A DNA stretch of 64,000 nucleotides from Bacteroidota bacterium (GCA_027619225.1 JAQCFW010000002.1:1-64000), one strand, 5' to 3'. Counted from the stretch's first letter, positions 16,871 to 27,179 are shown. Program-made: numbers and translations. The notes: generated from the sequence alone by a model not told the origin.

Positions 16871-19147
16871 ATGCAATTTTTAATTGACTACATCCTTTAT
16901 ATAGTTCCTGTAATTGCCATTTTCGGCTTAATCGTTATGGCTATTCAAGGTTCTTGGGTTCGCAAACAACCTAAGGGCAACGAAAGAATGACTGAGATCG
17001 CCACCTACATTCACGAAGGAGCTCTTGCTTTCCTGAACGCTGAATACCGACTACTGGCAATTTTTGTAGTCATCGCTGGAGCTGCACTTGCTTTTGTTTC
17101 AACTCTAGTGCCTGATACACACTGGTTTATTGTTATAGCCTTTGTCATCGGTGCCATTTTCTCAGCTGTTGCTGGAAACATCGGGATGCGCATTGCAACT
17201 GAAGCGAACGTGAGAACAGCTGAGGCAGCTAAAACAAGCTTATCTAAAGCTTTAAAGGTATCATTTACTGGAGGTACAGTAATGGGGCTTGGAGTTGCTG
17301 GACTAGCTGTTTTCGGGTTAAGTGTGATTTTCATTCTACTGATCAAAACCAAAGTTTTAGGTTTCTATCCAGACGTAACTAGTGTCGATGACATGATCAT
17401 TGTTCTTGAGGCTCTTGCAGGATTTTCTCTTGGAGCTGAATCCATCGCTTTATTCGCTCGTGTTGGGGGAGGTATTTACACTAAAGCCGCTGACGTAGGT
17501 GCTGACCTAGTAGGTAAGGTTGAGGCAGGGATTCCTGAGGATGACCCACGTAATCCTGCTACTATCGCAGATAACGTAGGAGATAACGTAGGAGATGTAG
17601 CTGGTATGGGAGCTGATCTATTCGGATCATATGTAGCGACTGTACTTGCAGCAATGGTGTTAGGTGTATACGTGGTGCGAGATATGGGTGCAACATACAA
17701 AGACGAGTTCGGTGGTTTGGCCACCCTTCTTTTACCTCTAGTAATTTCTGCACTTGGAATTATCTTCTCAATCATTGCTACTAAATTTATTAAGGTTAGT
17801 GACGACGGAAAAGAAGCTGAAGTTCAATCTGCTCTTAACAAAGGAAACTGGGGATCTATTCTTATGACAGCGGTTGCTTGTTACTTCCTAATCGATTGGA
17901 TGTTACCTGCTGAGTTATCTATGAACTTCTTTAAGGGAGGTGAGGATGGAGCTGACATTATTAAGACGTTCGCTTCTATCAACGTATTTTACGCAGTCCT
18001 AGTAGGACTAGGTGTAGGAGGTGGAATTAGCTGGATGACTGAGTACTACACTGGACTAGGCAAGAAGCCTGTGATGGATATCGTTCGCAACTCTAATACT
18101 GGAGCTGGAACCAACATCATCGCTGGATTATCTACTGGGATGATCTCGACGTTCGGTCCTATTATTCTTTTTGCTGCGGCGATATACTATTCTTACAAAT
18201 TCGCTGGATTCTACGGTGTTGCTATCGCTGCTTGTGCGATGATGGCTACTACAGCTATGCAATTAGCTATAGACGCATTTGGTCCTATTGCGGATAACGC
18301 AGGAGGTATTGCTGAGATGTGTGACCTTCCTGACGAAGTACGTGAGCGTACAGACATCCTTGATTCGGTAGGTAATACTACTGCTGCCATAGGTAAAGGA
18401 TTTGCTATAGCATCTGCTGCATTGACTGCTCTTGCACTTTTTGCTGCCTACGTTACGATGACTGGAATTGACGGAATTAACATTTTCAAAGCTGACGTTT
18501 TAGCTACACTATTCGTTGGAGCTATGATTCCTGTAGTGTTCTCTGCTCTTGCAATGAAATCGGTAGGAAAGGCTGCTATGGAAATGGTGAAAGAGGTTAG
18601 ACGTCAGTTTAAGGAAATTCCTGGAATTATGGAAGGAACAGGTAAACCTGAATACAGCAAGTGTGTTGACATCAGTACTAGAGCTGCTCTAAGAGAAATG
18701 ATGCTTCCTGGAGCGATCACAATCGTTTCTCCACTAATCATCGGCTTCACAATGGGTGCTGAGCCTCTCGGTTCTTACATGGCAGGTGTAACAGTGAGTG
18801 GTGTTCTTTGGGCTATTTTCCAAAACAACGCAGGTGGTGCTTGGGACAATGCTAAGAAGAGTTTCGAAGCAGGTGTTGAAATTGATGGAGAGATGACTTA
18901 CAAAGGATCTGAAGCTCACAAAGCTGCCGTAACTGGTGACACAGTAGGTGATCCATTTAAGGACACATCTGGTCCATCTATGAACATCCTTATTAAGCTA
19001 ACATGCTTAATAGGGCTCGTGATCGCACCTCTTTTATCTGGCGGTGAAAAATCTGGCCATACGAACAACAACATCAATGATGTAACTTCAAAATCACATG
19101 TAGAAATCGCAATGACGACTACAGAAGCTTTTGAATCAAATAATTAA
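16871..19147 (+). CDS. hppA: Membrane-bound ion-pumping pyrophosphatase
   Basis: A 758-residue integral membrane protein with about 16 transmembrane segments that couples PPi hydrolysis to outward H+ and/or Na+ transport. The substrate signature [19 protein letters not shown] and the [17 protein letters not shown] motif are intact, as is the late [12 protein letters not shown] motif. At the A/K position the sequence reads [10 protein letters not shown]: Ala is the marker of the K+-dependent subclass, where K+-independent pumps have Lys. Whether it moves Na+, H+ or both cannot be read here. The last 30 residues form a hydrophilic tail. The YceI gene follows after only 3 bases. Confidence 0.95.
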   Translation: MQFLIDYILYIVPVIAIFGLIVMAIQGSWVRKQPKGNERMTEIATYIHEGALAFLNAEYRLLAIFVVIAGAALAFVSTLVPDTHWFIVIAFVIGAIFSAVAGNIGMRIATEANVRTAEAAKTSLSKALKVSFTGGTVMGLGVAGLAVFGLSVIFILLIKTKVLGFYPDVTSVDDMIIVLEALAGFSLGAESIALFARVGGGIYTKAADVGADLVGKVEAGIPEDDPRNPATIADNVGDNVGDVAGMGADLFGSYVATVLAAMVLGVYVVRDMGATYKDEFGGLATLLLPLVISALGIIFSIIATKFIKVSDDGKEAEVQSALNKGNWGSILMTAVACYFLIDWMLPAELSMNFFKGGEDGADIIKTFASINVFYAVLVGLGVGGGISWMTEYYTGLGKKPVMDIVRNSNTGAGTNIIAGLSTGMISTFGPIILFAAAIYYSYKFAGFYGVAIAACAMMATTAMQLAIDAFGPIADNAGGIAEMCDLPDEVRERTDILDSVGNTTAAIGKGFAIASAALTALALFAAYVTMTGIDGINIFKADVLATLFVGAMIPVVFSALAMKSVGKAAMEMVKEVRRQFKEIPGIMEGTGKPEYSKCVDISTRAALREMMLPGAITIVSPLIIGFTMGAEPLGSYMAGVTVSGVLWAIFQNNAGGAWDNAKKSFEAGVEIDGEMTYKGSEAHKAAVTGDTVGDPFKDTSGPSMNILIKLTCLIGLVIAPLLSGGEKSGHTNNNINDVTSKSHVEIAMTTTEAFESNN

Positions 19148-19150
19148 ATC

Positions 19151-19834
19151 ATGAAATTTTATAACCTATTACTTGCAGGACTCGTCTTGGTAGTTTCTTC
19201 TTGTTCTAATGAGGAAACATCTTCGAACGAAGACACAAAAACAGGATCTACTGAGACTGAATTACAATCTGCAATTGTTGGTGATTTGGGAATTCCAGAT
19301 GGCAGCTATGTGCTAACAAAGGAAAAACACAGCATTACATGGGAAGCATCAAAGATTACCGGATCAACACACTCTGGCATCATTAAGGCTGGAAATGGCA
19401 AATTTAAAGTTGAAGATGGCTCTATAAGCCGTGGGGTAGTAAGCTTTGAAATGAATAGCTTTGAAGTAACTGACATTACAGGAGAAGATAAAGCAAACTT
19501 TGATGTCCACCTTAAATCAGATGACTTCCTTGATGTTGAAAAGTTTCCAGTTGCACGACTCATGATGAATGGCTCTTCTACAGCTGAAAATGGAAAAATG
19601 AACCTTTCATGCTCTTTCGACTTTCACGGTGTCGTTGTTGATTACATTGTGCCTTTTACAGTGGAACAAAAAAAGATGACTGCAGGTAAATTTGGTTACC
19701 AAATAAACGGCAAATTTATGCTTGACAGAACGAAGCACAATATAACATATGGATCTGGGTCAGTCTTTGACGATCTCGGAGATAGAGTTATAAATGATGA
19801 GGTTAAGATCGGATTTGAATTTACTGCTTTATAG
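19151..19834 (+). CDS. YceI-domain lipoprotein
   Basis: A 227-residue lipoprotein. The signal peptide ends in the lipobox VSSC with Cys18, followed by a Ser/Glu/Thr-rich tether. Residues about 50-225 are a YceI domain (lipocalin-like beta barrel that binds isoprenoid or amphiphilic lipids in characterised homologues), with WEASKITGSTHSG and FDVHLKSDDFLD segments. The ligand is unknown. It starts 3 bases after hppA, so the two are likely cotranscribed, and is followed by the 12-bp tandem repeat and a strong terminator. Confidence 0.88.
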   Translation: MKFYNLLLAGLVLVVSSCSNEETSSNEDTKTGSTETELQSAIVGDLGIPDGSYVLTKEKHSITWEASKITGSTHSGIIKAGNGKFKVEDGSISRGVVSFEMNSFEVTDITGEDKANFDVHLKSDDFLDVEKFPVARLMMNGSSTAENGKMNLSCSFDFHGVVVDYIVPFTVEQKKMTAGKFGYQINGKFMLDRTKHNITYGSGSVFDDLGDRVINDEVKIGFEFTAL

Positions 19835-19843
19835 TAACAGTTC

Positions 19844-19891
19844 GATTTCCGTCTAGATTTCCGTCTAGATTTCCGTCTAGATTTCCGTCTA
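19844..19891. repeat. Four perfect 12-bp tandem repeats
   Basis: GATTTCCGTCTA occurs four times head to tail without a mismatch, followed by AAT. It begins 10 bases after the yceI stop and ends 14 bases before the terminator stem. Each junction makes the palindrome TCTAGA. No other copy was noticed in the window. Confidence 0.95.
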
Positions 19892-19904
19892 AATACAAAC
19901 TAAC

Positions 19905-19937
19905 AAAAAAAGCCACGCGATTTGCGTGGCTTTTTTT
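19905..19937. terminator. Bidirectional rho-independent terminator
   Basis: The stem AAAAAAAGCCACGC / GCGTGGCTTTTTTT with a 5-base GATTT loop is perfectly paired and has A and T tracts on both sides. It can therefore stop both the hppA-yceI transcript and the convergent kinase transcript. Confidence 0.93.
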
Positions 19938-19971
19938 CATGTCTAAAATAAATTACTTTACAAAAAAGCAA

Positions 19972-20595
19972 CTATTTATTTTCAAAAAGACCGTGAAGTT
20001 TTGCATCCATAGACTCGATAATCTTTCCAAGATCTTCCATATTAGCTTGGAAATCCATATCATCAACATCGATAATAAGAAGAGGTCCCTTATCATAAGT
20101 TGAGATCCACGCTTCATAGCGTTCATTCAGTCGAGTTAAGTAATCTAAACGAATTGCTTCTTCGTAATCACGGCCTCGTTTTTGGATTTGAGCAACCAAT
20201 TGGGGAACAGAGGCTCTTAAATAAATCAGAAGATCTGGAGGAGTTACAAACGACTCCATCAATTCATAAAGAATAAGGTAATTATCATAGTCACGCTTCG
20301 TCATAAGCCCCATCGCATTTAAGTTAGGCGCAAAAATATTCGCATCCTCATAAATGGTTCTATCTTGAATCATAGGCTTGCCCTTTTTCTTCAAATCTAT
20401 AAGTTGAGCAAAACGCGAGTTTAAAAAATAAACTTGCAAGTTGAATGACCAACGTTGCATGTCCTTATAGAAATCATTTAAATAAGGGTTGTCATCAACA
20501 CTTTCGTAATGAGGTGTATACTTATAATGTTTAGATAACAGTGTTGTTAGTGTGGTTTTACCCGAGCCGATATTTCCAGCGACAGCAATATGCAT
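19972..20595 (-). CDS. Deoxynucleoside kinase
   Basis: A 207-residue cytosolic kinase of the dNK/dCK-dGK family, which phosphorylates deoxynucleosides for salvage. The Met at 20595 places the P-loop GNIGSGKTT at residues 7-15, as in family members; a longer frame to 20661 would add 22 residues with no homology signal. Further motifs are DRTIYEDANIFA (about 77-88) and the lid-like RGRDYEEAIRLDYL. Which deoxynucleoside is preferred cannot be told. It is the last gene of a minus-strand group after the GH3-like gene. Confidence 0.9.
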   Translation of the reverse strand: MHIAVAGNIGSGKTTLTTLLSKHYKYTPHYESVDDNPYLNDFYKDMQRWSFNLQVYFLNSRFAQLIDLKKKGKPMIQDRTIYEDANIFAPNLNAMGLMTKRDYDNYLILYELMESFVTPPDLLIYLRASVPQLVAQIQKRGRDYEEAIRLDYLTRLNERYEAWISTYDKGPLLIIDVDDMDFQANMEDLGKIIESMDAKLHGLFENK

Positions 20596-20668
20596 ATTGT
20601 TAGTTCTTCTAAGTTGATTTAAACAGACCGGAAAGCTAACAACAATTTGTGGGCCAACCAAGGATTGT

Positions 20669-22204
20669 CTATCGATTGGGGATAACTCTTAAAACATCTT
20701 CTAGAATATCCCTCGAATTAGAAAGGCGTGGGATTTTATGTTGCCCTCCTAGTTTGTTTTTATTTTTAAGCCAAACCTCAAAACTGCCCTCTTTCACAAA
20801 AATCACCTCTGGCTTTCCCAAAATGAAATCACATTCTCTTTTTACGCAATAATCTGAATTTGATTTCTTCAATTCCAAATCGAGGGCATTAGAAACTCCC
20901 TCTACGGACACTTCGGATATCATAGCATTGCCAGACACCTCAATCACCCAACTATGTCCTACGGGGATACCTTCCTTAGAAAATCTTGGTGCTGCCGTAA
21001 ATTCTTTGAGCGATAAATTAAAATCTAACAATGCTTTAGATACTGCACTTTCTGCTTGATTCACCATCAACTCCTCTCCTACTATATTAATATAAGATGA
21101 CACTCTACCCACAACCTTAATCCGATAGGGAGCAACACAAGTAATCTTGACAACATCACCAATCAAATATCTCCACAAGCCAGCGTTTGTAGTTATAACT
21201 AAAGCATATTCACCACCCAACTCTACATCTCCCAAACTCAAGGCGTCAGAAACCTCTGAATCCATTTTATTATAAGGTAAAAACTCATAATAAATACCGT
21301 GATTTAAAAGAAGCAACATATCATTCCTCTCTAGAGAATCCTGAATTGAAAAGAAACCCTCTGAGGCATTATATGTCTCCATATAACTTAATTGATCCGA
21401 ATTAATCAGCTTCTTAAACTCCTCTTTGTATGGCTCAAACCCCACGCCTCCGTGCATGTATAGTTGAAGGTTAGGCCAAACCTCAATGAGCGACTTCTTC
21501 CCCGATTTTTCAAGAACTCTTCTAACAACAACAAGCATCCAACTTGGAATCCCCGCAAGAATTCGGACATCTTGGCCTATCACTTCTTCTGCCATAAGCT
21601 CAATCTTTTCCTCCCAATCTTCAAGCATGGTAATCTCGCGACCAGGAGTTCGCCTGGTTTCAACCCAAAAAGGCAAATTTTTAATGATTATCGCAGAAAG
21701 ATCTCCAGTATATGACCCGGATCTATATGGATGTAAAGCGCTACTGCCCCCGATGACAAAATGCTTCCCTGTATAAAGATTCGCCGTGGATTTCTCATCG
21801 CAAAACATCGCTAGTAAATCACGCCCCCCTTTGAAGTGATTGGACTTCAATGACTCCTTGGTTACAGGTAATATTTTAGACCTGTCAGAAGTCGTTCCCG
21901 ATGTTTTCGCGAACCATGATACTTGTCCAGGCCAAAGCACATCTAACTCCCCTTCTCTAGCTCTGATAATCCAAGGCTTGATTTCATCATATGTTCTGAT
22001 TGGGATGAGCTTTCTAAAAACACTTTCAGTAATTAAATCAGCGGGGGTAGTAATATCATGATCCTTTCCAAATCTTGTCTTGTGTAAAGTTTCTGTCAAC
22101 TTTTTAAAGACAATGTTTTGAGCATCGATCGGATTCTCTCTCATAAAATTTACACCAGACATCCGGGTGCGAATTAATGACGAAAAGATTTTATTGATTG
22201 GCAT
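20669..22204 (-). CDS. GH3 family acyl-adenylate-forming protein
   Basis: A 511-residue protein of the GH3 (auxin-responsive promoter) family, part of the ANL adenylating superfamily, which in plants conjugates amino acids to carboxylate hormones. The ATP-binding P-loop-like motif FAKTSGTTSDRSK (about 97-109) and the second motif YNASEGFFSIQD (about 278-289) are clear, as is YLIGDVVKIT (about 354). Bacterial substrates are unknown. It starts 13 bases after the cysteine desulfurase gene. Confidence 0.88.
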   Translation of the reverse strand: MPINKIFSSLIRTRMSGVNFMRENPIDAQNIVFKKLTETLHKTRFGKDHDITTPADLITESVFRKLIPIRTYDEIKPWIIRAREGELDVLWPGQVSWFAKTSGTTSDRSKILPVTKESLKSNHFKGGRDLLAMFCDEKSTANLYTGKHFVIGGSSALHPYRSGSYTGDLSAIIIKNLPFWVETRRTPGREITMLEDWEEKIELMAEEVIGQDVRILAGIPSWMLVVVRRVLEKSGKKSLIEVWPNLQLYMHGGVGFEPYKEEFKKLINSDQLSYMETYNASEGFFSIQDSLERNDMLLLLNHGIYYEFLPYNKMDSEVSDALSLGDVELGGEYALVITTNAGLWRYLIGDVVKITCVAPYRIKVVGRVSSYINIVGEELMVNQAESAVSKALLDFNLSLKEFTAAPRFSKEGIPVGHSWVIEVSGNAMISEVSVEGVSNALDLELKKSNSDYCVKRECDFILGKPEVIFVKEGSFEVWLKNKNKLGGQHKIPRLSNSRDILEDVLRVIPNR

Positions 22205-22217
22205 TCGTGCCGCTTAT

Positions 22218-23363
22218 TTACTCTGTAACTGTATAGAAAACCCTTGCTACAGCTTCTAAAGCATCATCAATTTCTTCAAAAGTGGTGTAGCAAGAAAATG
22301 AAAACCTCAAGCTCGCTCTACCGGGATCGTGATAACCAAGTGATTGCAAAACATGAGAACCTTTAGTTGCTCCACTAGAACAAGCACTTCCGCCTGAACA
22401 TGCCACCCCTTCTAAATCGAGTAAAAACAGAGCCATGCCGCCATTGGGGTGAGGGGGGAATTTGACGTTAAGTACTGTATATAACCTACTTTCTAGATCT
22501 GAATCACCATTAAACTCCACCCCTTTCACTCTTGCTTTCAGCCCCTCAACCATATGTTTTTTAATAGCCCTTACGTGTGTTGAATGAGCATCTAGGTTTG
22601 TATAGGCGAGTTTAATCGCAGTGGCAAGCCCCACAATGCCATGTAAGTTTTCAGTCCCACTTCTCAACCCTCTCTCTTGTCCGCCTCCAACGATTTGGCT
22701 TTTTATATTATTTCGAGGGTGGGTATATAGGAATCCTGTCCCTTTAGGTCCGTGAAACTTGTGGGCTGAACACGTTAGAAAGTCAATGTTCAGGGAATCT
22801 AGTGCGAAGCTGTAATGCGCCATAGTTTGGACTGTATCACTGTGAAATAGAGCACCTACCTGTTTACACGCTTCGGAAATTTTATCTAAAGGTTGAATTA
22901 CTCCTATCTCATTGTTCGCATGCATCAAACTGACCAAGGTCTTGGGGCCCGTACTCAGTATTTCACATAAGTTTTCACAATCAATCGTTCCATCCTTGAA
23001 GTGCTTAACGTGAACTACTTCAACCCCGAACAACTTCGCCATTTTTTCAGAACTGGCAATAACCGCACTGTGTTCAGCAGGAGAAGTTACAATTCGTTTG
23101 CAGTCTAGATCAACAACAGCAGCACGCAGGGCAAGGTTATCCGCCTCGGTTCCACCCGAAGTAAATGTTATGGACCGGGGCTCGCATCCAAGAATTTTAG
23201 AGATCTCCCTCCTGCTGGTTTCGATGAGCGCCTTTGCCTTCCTTCCTACAGCATGACTAGAAGATGGATTGCCATACACTTCACTGAGAACAGGAATCAT
23301 TGCATCAGCAACCTCAGGAGCTAATTTCGTTGTAGCTGCATTGTCAAGATAAATAGATTTCAC
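22218..23363 (-). CDS. Cysteine desulfurase (NifS/IscS-like)
   Basis: A 381-residue PLP enzyme of the aminotransferase class V family. The start IYLDNAATTKLAPEV, the PLP lysine in SAHKFHGPKG (Lys202) and the active cysteine loop SGGSACSSGATKGSHVL (Cys328) are present, the long loop being of the NifS/IscS type. It moves sulfur from cysteine for Fe-S cluster assembly or tRNA thiolation. No isc or suf partner genes lie nearby, so the exact acceptor is open. It lies 43 bases after glmM. Confidence 0.92.
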   Translation of the reverse strand: MKSIYLDNAATTKLAPEVADAMIPVLSEVYGNPSSSHAVGRKAKALIETSRREISKILGCEPRSITFTSGGTEADNLALRAAVVDLDCKRIVTSPAEHSAVIASSEKMAKLFGVEVVHVKHFKDGTIDCENLCEILSTGPKTLVSLMHANNEIGVIQPLDKISEACKQVGALFHSDTVQTMAHYSFALDSLNIDFLTCSAHKFHGPKGTGFLYTHPRNNIKSQIVGGGQERGLRSGTENLHGIVGLATAIKLAYTNLDAHSTHVRAIKKHMVEGLKARVKGVEFNGDSDLESRLYTVLNVKFPPHPNGGMALFLLDLEGVACSGGSACSSGATKGSHVLQSLGYHDPGRASLRFSFSCYTTFEEIDDALEAVARVFYTVTE

Positions 23364-23406
23364 TCTTCTTTATTTTTCTATTAAAAGTATAAATGTAAAG
23401 GTTCTG

Positions 23407-24804
23407 TTAGCTCAATAGACTTAAAAGCTCTGCTTTAAATCTACCAGCTAATTTTTTTGCAGAATCTGCAGAATCTGACTCTGCATAGACCCTGATAATC
23501 GGCTCAGTATTGCTACGTCTAAGATGAACCCAACCTTCATCTAGATCGAACTTCACTCCGTCAATACTGTTAACTTTTGCTTCTGGGTGATTCTCAATCA
23601 ATGCCTGCAGAGCTTGATCTACACCGTTCTCTGGGAGGTCCAACTTGTCTTTCTCAATAACAAACTTGGGATATGTTGCCAACAGTTCACTGCATTTAAG
23701 CCCCATAGAAACATAATGGGTGAGAAAAAGCCCCACTCCAACAAGTGCATCCCTGCCAGAATGTGATGTTGGGTAGATTATACCTCCATTACCCTCTCCT
23801 CCAATAATTGCATGCGTTTCTCTAATCGCTGAGACTACATTTACCTCGCCAACAGCGGAAGCGGTATATGAACCACCGTGTTTCTCAGTGATAATGGATA
23901 AAGCCCTGGTAGAACTCAAGTTACTTACTGTATTTCCAGGAGTTTTTGAAAGAACATAATCAGCAACAGCTACCAAGGTATATTCCTCACCAAAAAATGT
24001 TCCGTCTTCATTTACAAAACACAGTCTGTCAACATCTGGATCAACGCTGATTCCCAAATCGCATTTGTGTTCCACTACAGCATTCATAAGATCATGTAGA
24101 TGCTTAGGTAGAGGTTCTGGGTTGTGGGCGAATTCACCTGTGGGTTCACAGTGAATTTTAACAACTTCAACACCTAAAGCTTCAAGCAATTCAGGGATTG
24201 AAATCCCACCTGAAGAGTTCACTGCATCGACGGCTATCTTCAATCCAGCTGAACGAATTGCATCAGCGGATACAAGGTCAAGATCTAAAACATGTTTAAT
24301 ATGCCAATCTATCCATGTTCCATCTTGGGTCGTTGCTCCCAGATCATCAACATCAGCATAATTTACAACTGAATCAGAAAGTATCAACATTTTCTCCCCC
24401 TCCACGGCAGACAAGAATTCACCATTTTTATCTAAAAGCTTCAAGGCGTTCCATTGCTTGGGATTATGTGAGGCTGTTAAGATGATCCCACCATCAGCAT
24501 TTAATTCAGGGACAGCTAACTCAACAGTGGGTGTTGTGCTTAAACCCAAATCTATGACGTCAATTCCCAAAGAGTTTAAAGTAGCAGCAACAAGATCACT
24601 GACCATTGCACCTGAAAGACGAGCATCTCGCCCCACAACAACAAGAGGTTTGGCATTTAAACTAGAAGAATGATCCGATGCAATATTTGCTAAAACCCAC
24701 GCGCCATAGCCTGTTGCAAAACGTACAATATCGGGAGGAGTCAAGCCATTTCCAGCAACTCCACCAATTGTCCCCCTAATACCTGAAATAGATTGAATAA
24801 GCAT
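23407..24804 (-). CDS. glmM: Phosphoglucosamine mutase (GlmM-type)
   Basis: A 465-residue alpha-D-phosphohexomutase. The Met at 24804 gives the conventional start MLIQSISGIRGT; a longer frame to 24873 adds 23 unrelated residues. The phosphoserine loop TASHNP gives Ser112 in this numbering. The metal loop DPDVDRLCF, the sugar loop GGEGNGG and the phosphate-binding RRSNTEPIIR near the C terminus are intact. In Bacteroidota this form is annotated as GlmM, making glucosamine-1-phosphate for peptidoglycan; phosphomannomutase activity is not excluded. Confidence 0.9.
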   Translation of the reverse strand: MLIQSISGIRGTIGGVAGNGLTPPDIVRFATGYGAWVLANIASDHSSSLNAKPLVVVGRDARLSGAMVSDLVAATLNSLGIDVIDLGLSTTPTVELAVPELNADGGIILTASHNPKQWNALKLLDKNGEFLSAVEGEKMLILSDSVVNYADVDDLGATTQDGTWIDWHIKHVLDLDLVSADAIRSAGLKIAVDAVNSSGGISIPELLEALGVEVVKIHCEPTGEFAHNPEPLPKHLHDLMNAVVEHKCDLGISVDPDVDRLCFVNEDGTFFGEEYTLVAVADYVLSKTPGNTVSNLSSTRALSIITEKHGGSYTASAVGEVNVVSAIRETHAIIGGEGNGGIIYPTSHSGRDALVGVGLFLTHYVSMGLKCSELLATYPKFVIEKDKLDLPENGVDQALQALIENHPEAKVNSIDGVKFDLDEGWVHLRRSNTEPIIRVYAESDSADSAKKLAGRFKAELLSLLS

Positions 24805-24927
24805 TGCGGCAAAGTAAAGCGCAATTACGCATATCTTTACATGGTGTCTTAATCTTATTCGTTGAGTTTTCAATGATTGTTGTGTAAAACACTCGTTTTT
24901 TAATGTAATTATTAGACCTTTGGAGAT

Positions 24928-24935
24928 TAGTTTTG
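24928..24935 (+). promoter_or_regulatory. Candidate -7 element of the TPR-comA-aroE operon
   Basis: TAGTTTTG matches TAnnTTTG and ends 6 bases before the ATG at 24942. It overlaps an alternative in-frame TTG at 24933, which argues against that TTG being the start. Confidence 0.45.
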
Positions 24936-24941
24936 GTAGAG

Positions 24942-26354
24942 ATGAATGAAGAAGGAAGTCACATGCAGGATGAGAGTGAGATCATAGATTTAATTAAGCG
25001 CTACGAGCGAATGGTTGAAACGGGTGGTTCTCACTATTTTGATGTCGAAGAATTCGAGATAATGATTGAACATTACCTCGAGTTTAGCGAAATTAAACAA
25101 GCTCAAAATGTTCTGAAATATGCGAGTTCACTATTTCCTGAAAGCCTGACTATTCAGCTTCGAGAAGCACAGATACTAGCGAGTGAAGGAAAGCACATGA
25201 AAGCAATTTCTCGACTCAAAACGCTCTTGGCCTTCGAGCCACATAATGAGGAAATTCATCTCACTCTTGCAAGCATTTATAGCAAGATGAGCGAGCACCA
25301 TTTATCTATTACTCATTTTAACAAAGCTTTACTCACTGCTGATTCCGATATAAAGCCTGAGATTATTCAAGACATAGCACTCGAATATGAAAATTTAGGT
25401 GATTGGAGGAAAGCCATCGAGCTTTTAAAAAAGTGCATCAAAACAGATCCGTCATACGAGTCTGCCTTGTTTGAGATTGCCTTCTGCTATGATCAAATTA
25501 ACGATATAAAAAGCGCCATTTCTTTTTTCAAAAAGTTCATAGACGAAAAACCTTACAGCACACTTGGTTGGTATAACCTTGGAAACTCCTATCACAGATT
25601 AGGATCTTTAAAAAAGGCCATAAATGCATATGATTTTTCAATTGCTATTGATGAAACTTATTTAAGAGCTTATATTCAAAAAGCAGAAGCGCTAACAACT
25701 GGAGAGAATTACAGTGAAGCTCTGGAGGTATACAATGAAATTATTGAACTCGAATCAGCAACACCACACACATTGTGTTGTATTGGAGAGTGTTATGAAA
25801 GACTAGGTGAATATATTCAAGCTGAAACTTATTATAAAAAGTGCTTGGACATCGATGCCGACTTCTCTGACGCCTTTGTGGGTTTAGGAGTTCTTGCCGA
25901 TTTACAATCTGACATCCCTTTGTCAATACGGTTTTTTGAAAGGGCTGTTCAGATAGAACCTGAACATGCAGATTTCAGGCTTCTTTTAGCGACATCATTT
26001 ATGAAACTTGCGAAACCTCAAGAAGCAGAAACTCAATTCGCTGCAATTATTGAAAAATTCCCTAAAAACGTAGAGGCTTGGGAAGGACGAATAGACAACT
26101 TACAAAGACTTGACGCTCACGAAGCAGCTTTAGAAGTACTTAAAGAAGGTATTGAAGTAGTTAATGAAACTACCCATCTTAGATACCAACAATTCTTCAG
26201 CTTTTTCGCCAGTGGTAAAGAGGCAAAAGCCTTTGACCTATTAGACATACTACTCATAAACCACTTTGACAGTGCGGGTAGATTTTTTAATTTATTTCCC
26301 GACTTGCTCAATGACAACAGGATTGCGGATAGATATAACCGCCTTAAACCCTGA
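24942..26354 (+). CDS. Tetratricopeptide repeat protein
   Basis: A 470-residue soluble protein made almost wholly of TPR helix pairs (about eleven units between residues 45 and 425). Typical units read WYNLGNSYHRLGSLKKAINA and CCIGECYERLGEYIQAETYY. No signal peptide is present. TPR arrays bind other proteins; the partner is unknown. I chose ATG 24942 over an in-frame TTG three codons upstream because that TTG lies inside a -7 element. Its TGA overlaps the comA-like ATG by one base (TGATG). Confidence 0.9.
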   Translation: MNEEGSHMQDESEIIDLIKRYERMVETGGSHYFDVEEFEIMIEHYLEFSEIKQAQNVLKYASSLFPESLTIQLREAQILASEGKHMKAISRLKTLLAFEPHNEEIHLTLASIYSKMSEHHLSITHFNKALLTADSDIKPEIIQDIALEYENLGDWRKAIELLKKCIKTDPSYESALFEIAFCYDQINDIKSAISFFKKFIDEKPYSTLGWYNLGNSYHRLGSLKKAINAYDFSIAIDETYLRAYIQKAEALTTGENYSEALEVYNEIIELESATPHTLCCIGECYERLGEYIQAETYYKKCLDIDADFSDAFVGLGVLADLQSDIPLSIRFFERAVQIEPEHADFRLLLATSFMKLAKPQEAETQFAAIIEKFPKNVEAWEGRIDNLQRLDAHEAALEVLKEGIEVVNETTHLRYQQFFSFFASGKEAKAFDLLDILLINHFDSAGRFFNLFPDLLNDNRIADRYNRLKP

Positions 26355-27166
26355 TGATAATGAATGCAAAACTACCATTTCTTCCAAACAGAACCGAAAA
26401 ACCTAGAGAATCTGGGTTAAATATGGTGATGGACAAAGGTCTTAGCTTAAGACAAACTGAGGATCTCATTGAAGTTGCTGCTGATAAAATCGATCTGCTA
26501 AAACTGGGTTTTGGCACATCAATACTAACACCTAACCTCAAAGAGAAAGTGAAGCTATATAGGGACGCTGGAATTGAAGTTTATTGTGGAGGAACACTTT
26601 TTGAAGCTTTCTATATCCGAAATTGTCTTGACGATTACCTTAAATACATTGATGATTTAGGGATTTCCTGCCTCGAAGTAAGTGATGGATCCATGGTCAT
26701 TCATGAAGAGGTGAAGTGTGAAGTTATCAGAAAACTTTCTGCGAATTATAAAGTACTAAGCGAGGTGGGCTCAAAAGAGGAGGGCATCCTGATTAGTCCC
26801 TCTAAATGGACCAGCATGATGAGTCTGGAATTAGAAGCTGGAAGCTGGAAGGTGATCGCAGAAGCAAGAGAAAGTGGAAACGTAGGGATTTACAGACCCA
26901 ATGGTTCAGCTCACACTGCACTCATCAAGATGATTCTAACGAAGGTTGATATGGGGGATATCATTTGGGAAACACCTATGAAAACTCAACAAGCTTGGTT
27001 TGTCCAGCAATTTGGTGCTAACGTTAACCTTGGAAACATTGGTCCTTGGGATGTTATTCCATTAGAAACACTTAGATTGGGATTAAGAGGGGATACATTT
27101 TTTGAGTTTTTACCGAAGTCTGTTTCTAGTGGTTTAAAACAGGTAGTCGATATCTCAGAGGAGTAA
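26354..27166 (+). CDS. Phosphosulfolactate synthase (ComA-like)
   Basis: A 270-residue TIM-barrel protein of the ComA family, which in methanogens adds sulfite to phosphoenolpyruvate to give (2R)-phosphosulfolactate, the first step of coenzyme M synthesis. Family segments seen are LLKLGFGTS (about 50-58), VYCGGTLFEAF (about 76-86), CLEVSDGSM (about 109-117), ISPSKW, EARESGNVGI and LGLRGDTFFEF at the end. Bacteroidota do not make coenzyme M; a role in sulfolactate or sulfonolipid metabolism is possible but unproven. The gene is translationally coupled to the TPR gene and followed by a rhodanese. Confidence 0.87.
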   Translation: MIMNAKLPFLPNRTEKPRESGLNMVMDKGLSLRQTEDLIEVAADKIDLLKLGFGTSILTPNLKEKVKLYRDAGIEVYCGGTLFEAFYIRNCLDDYLKYIDDLGISCLEVSDGSMVIHEEVKCEVIRKLSANYKVLSEVGSKEEGILISPSKWTSMMSLELEAGSWKVIAEARESGNVGIYRPNGSAHTALIKMILTKVDMGDIIWETPMKTQQAWFVQQFGANVNLGNIGPWDVIPLETLRLGLRGDTFFEFLPKSVSSGLKQVVDISEE

Positions 27167-27179
27167 CATTTAGAAGATA

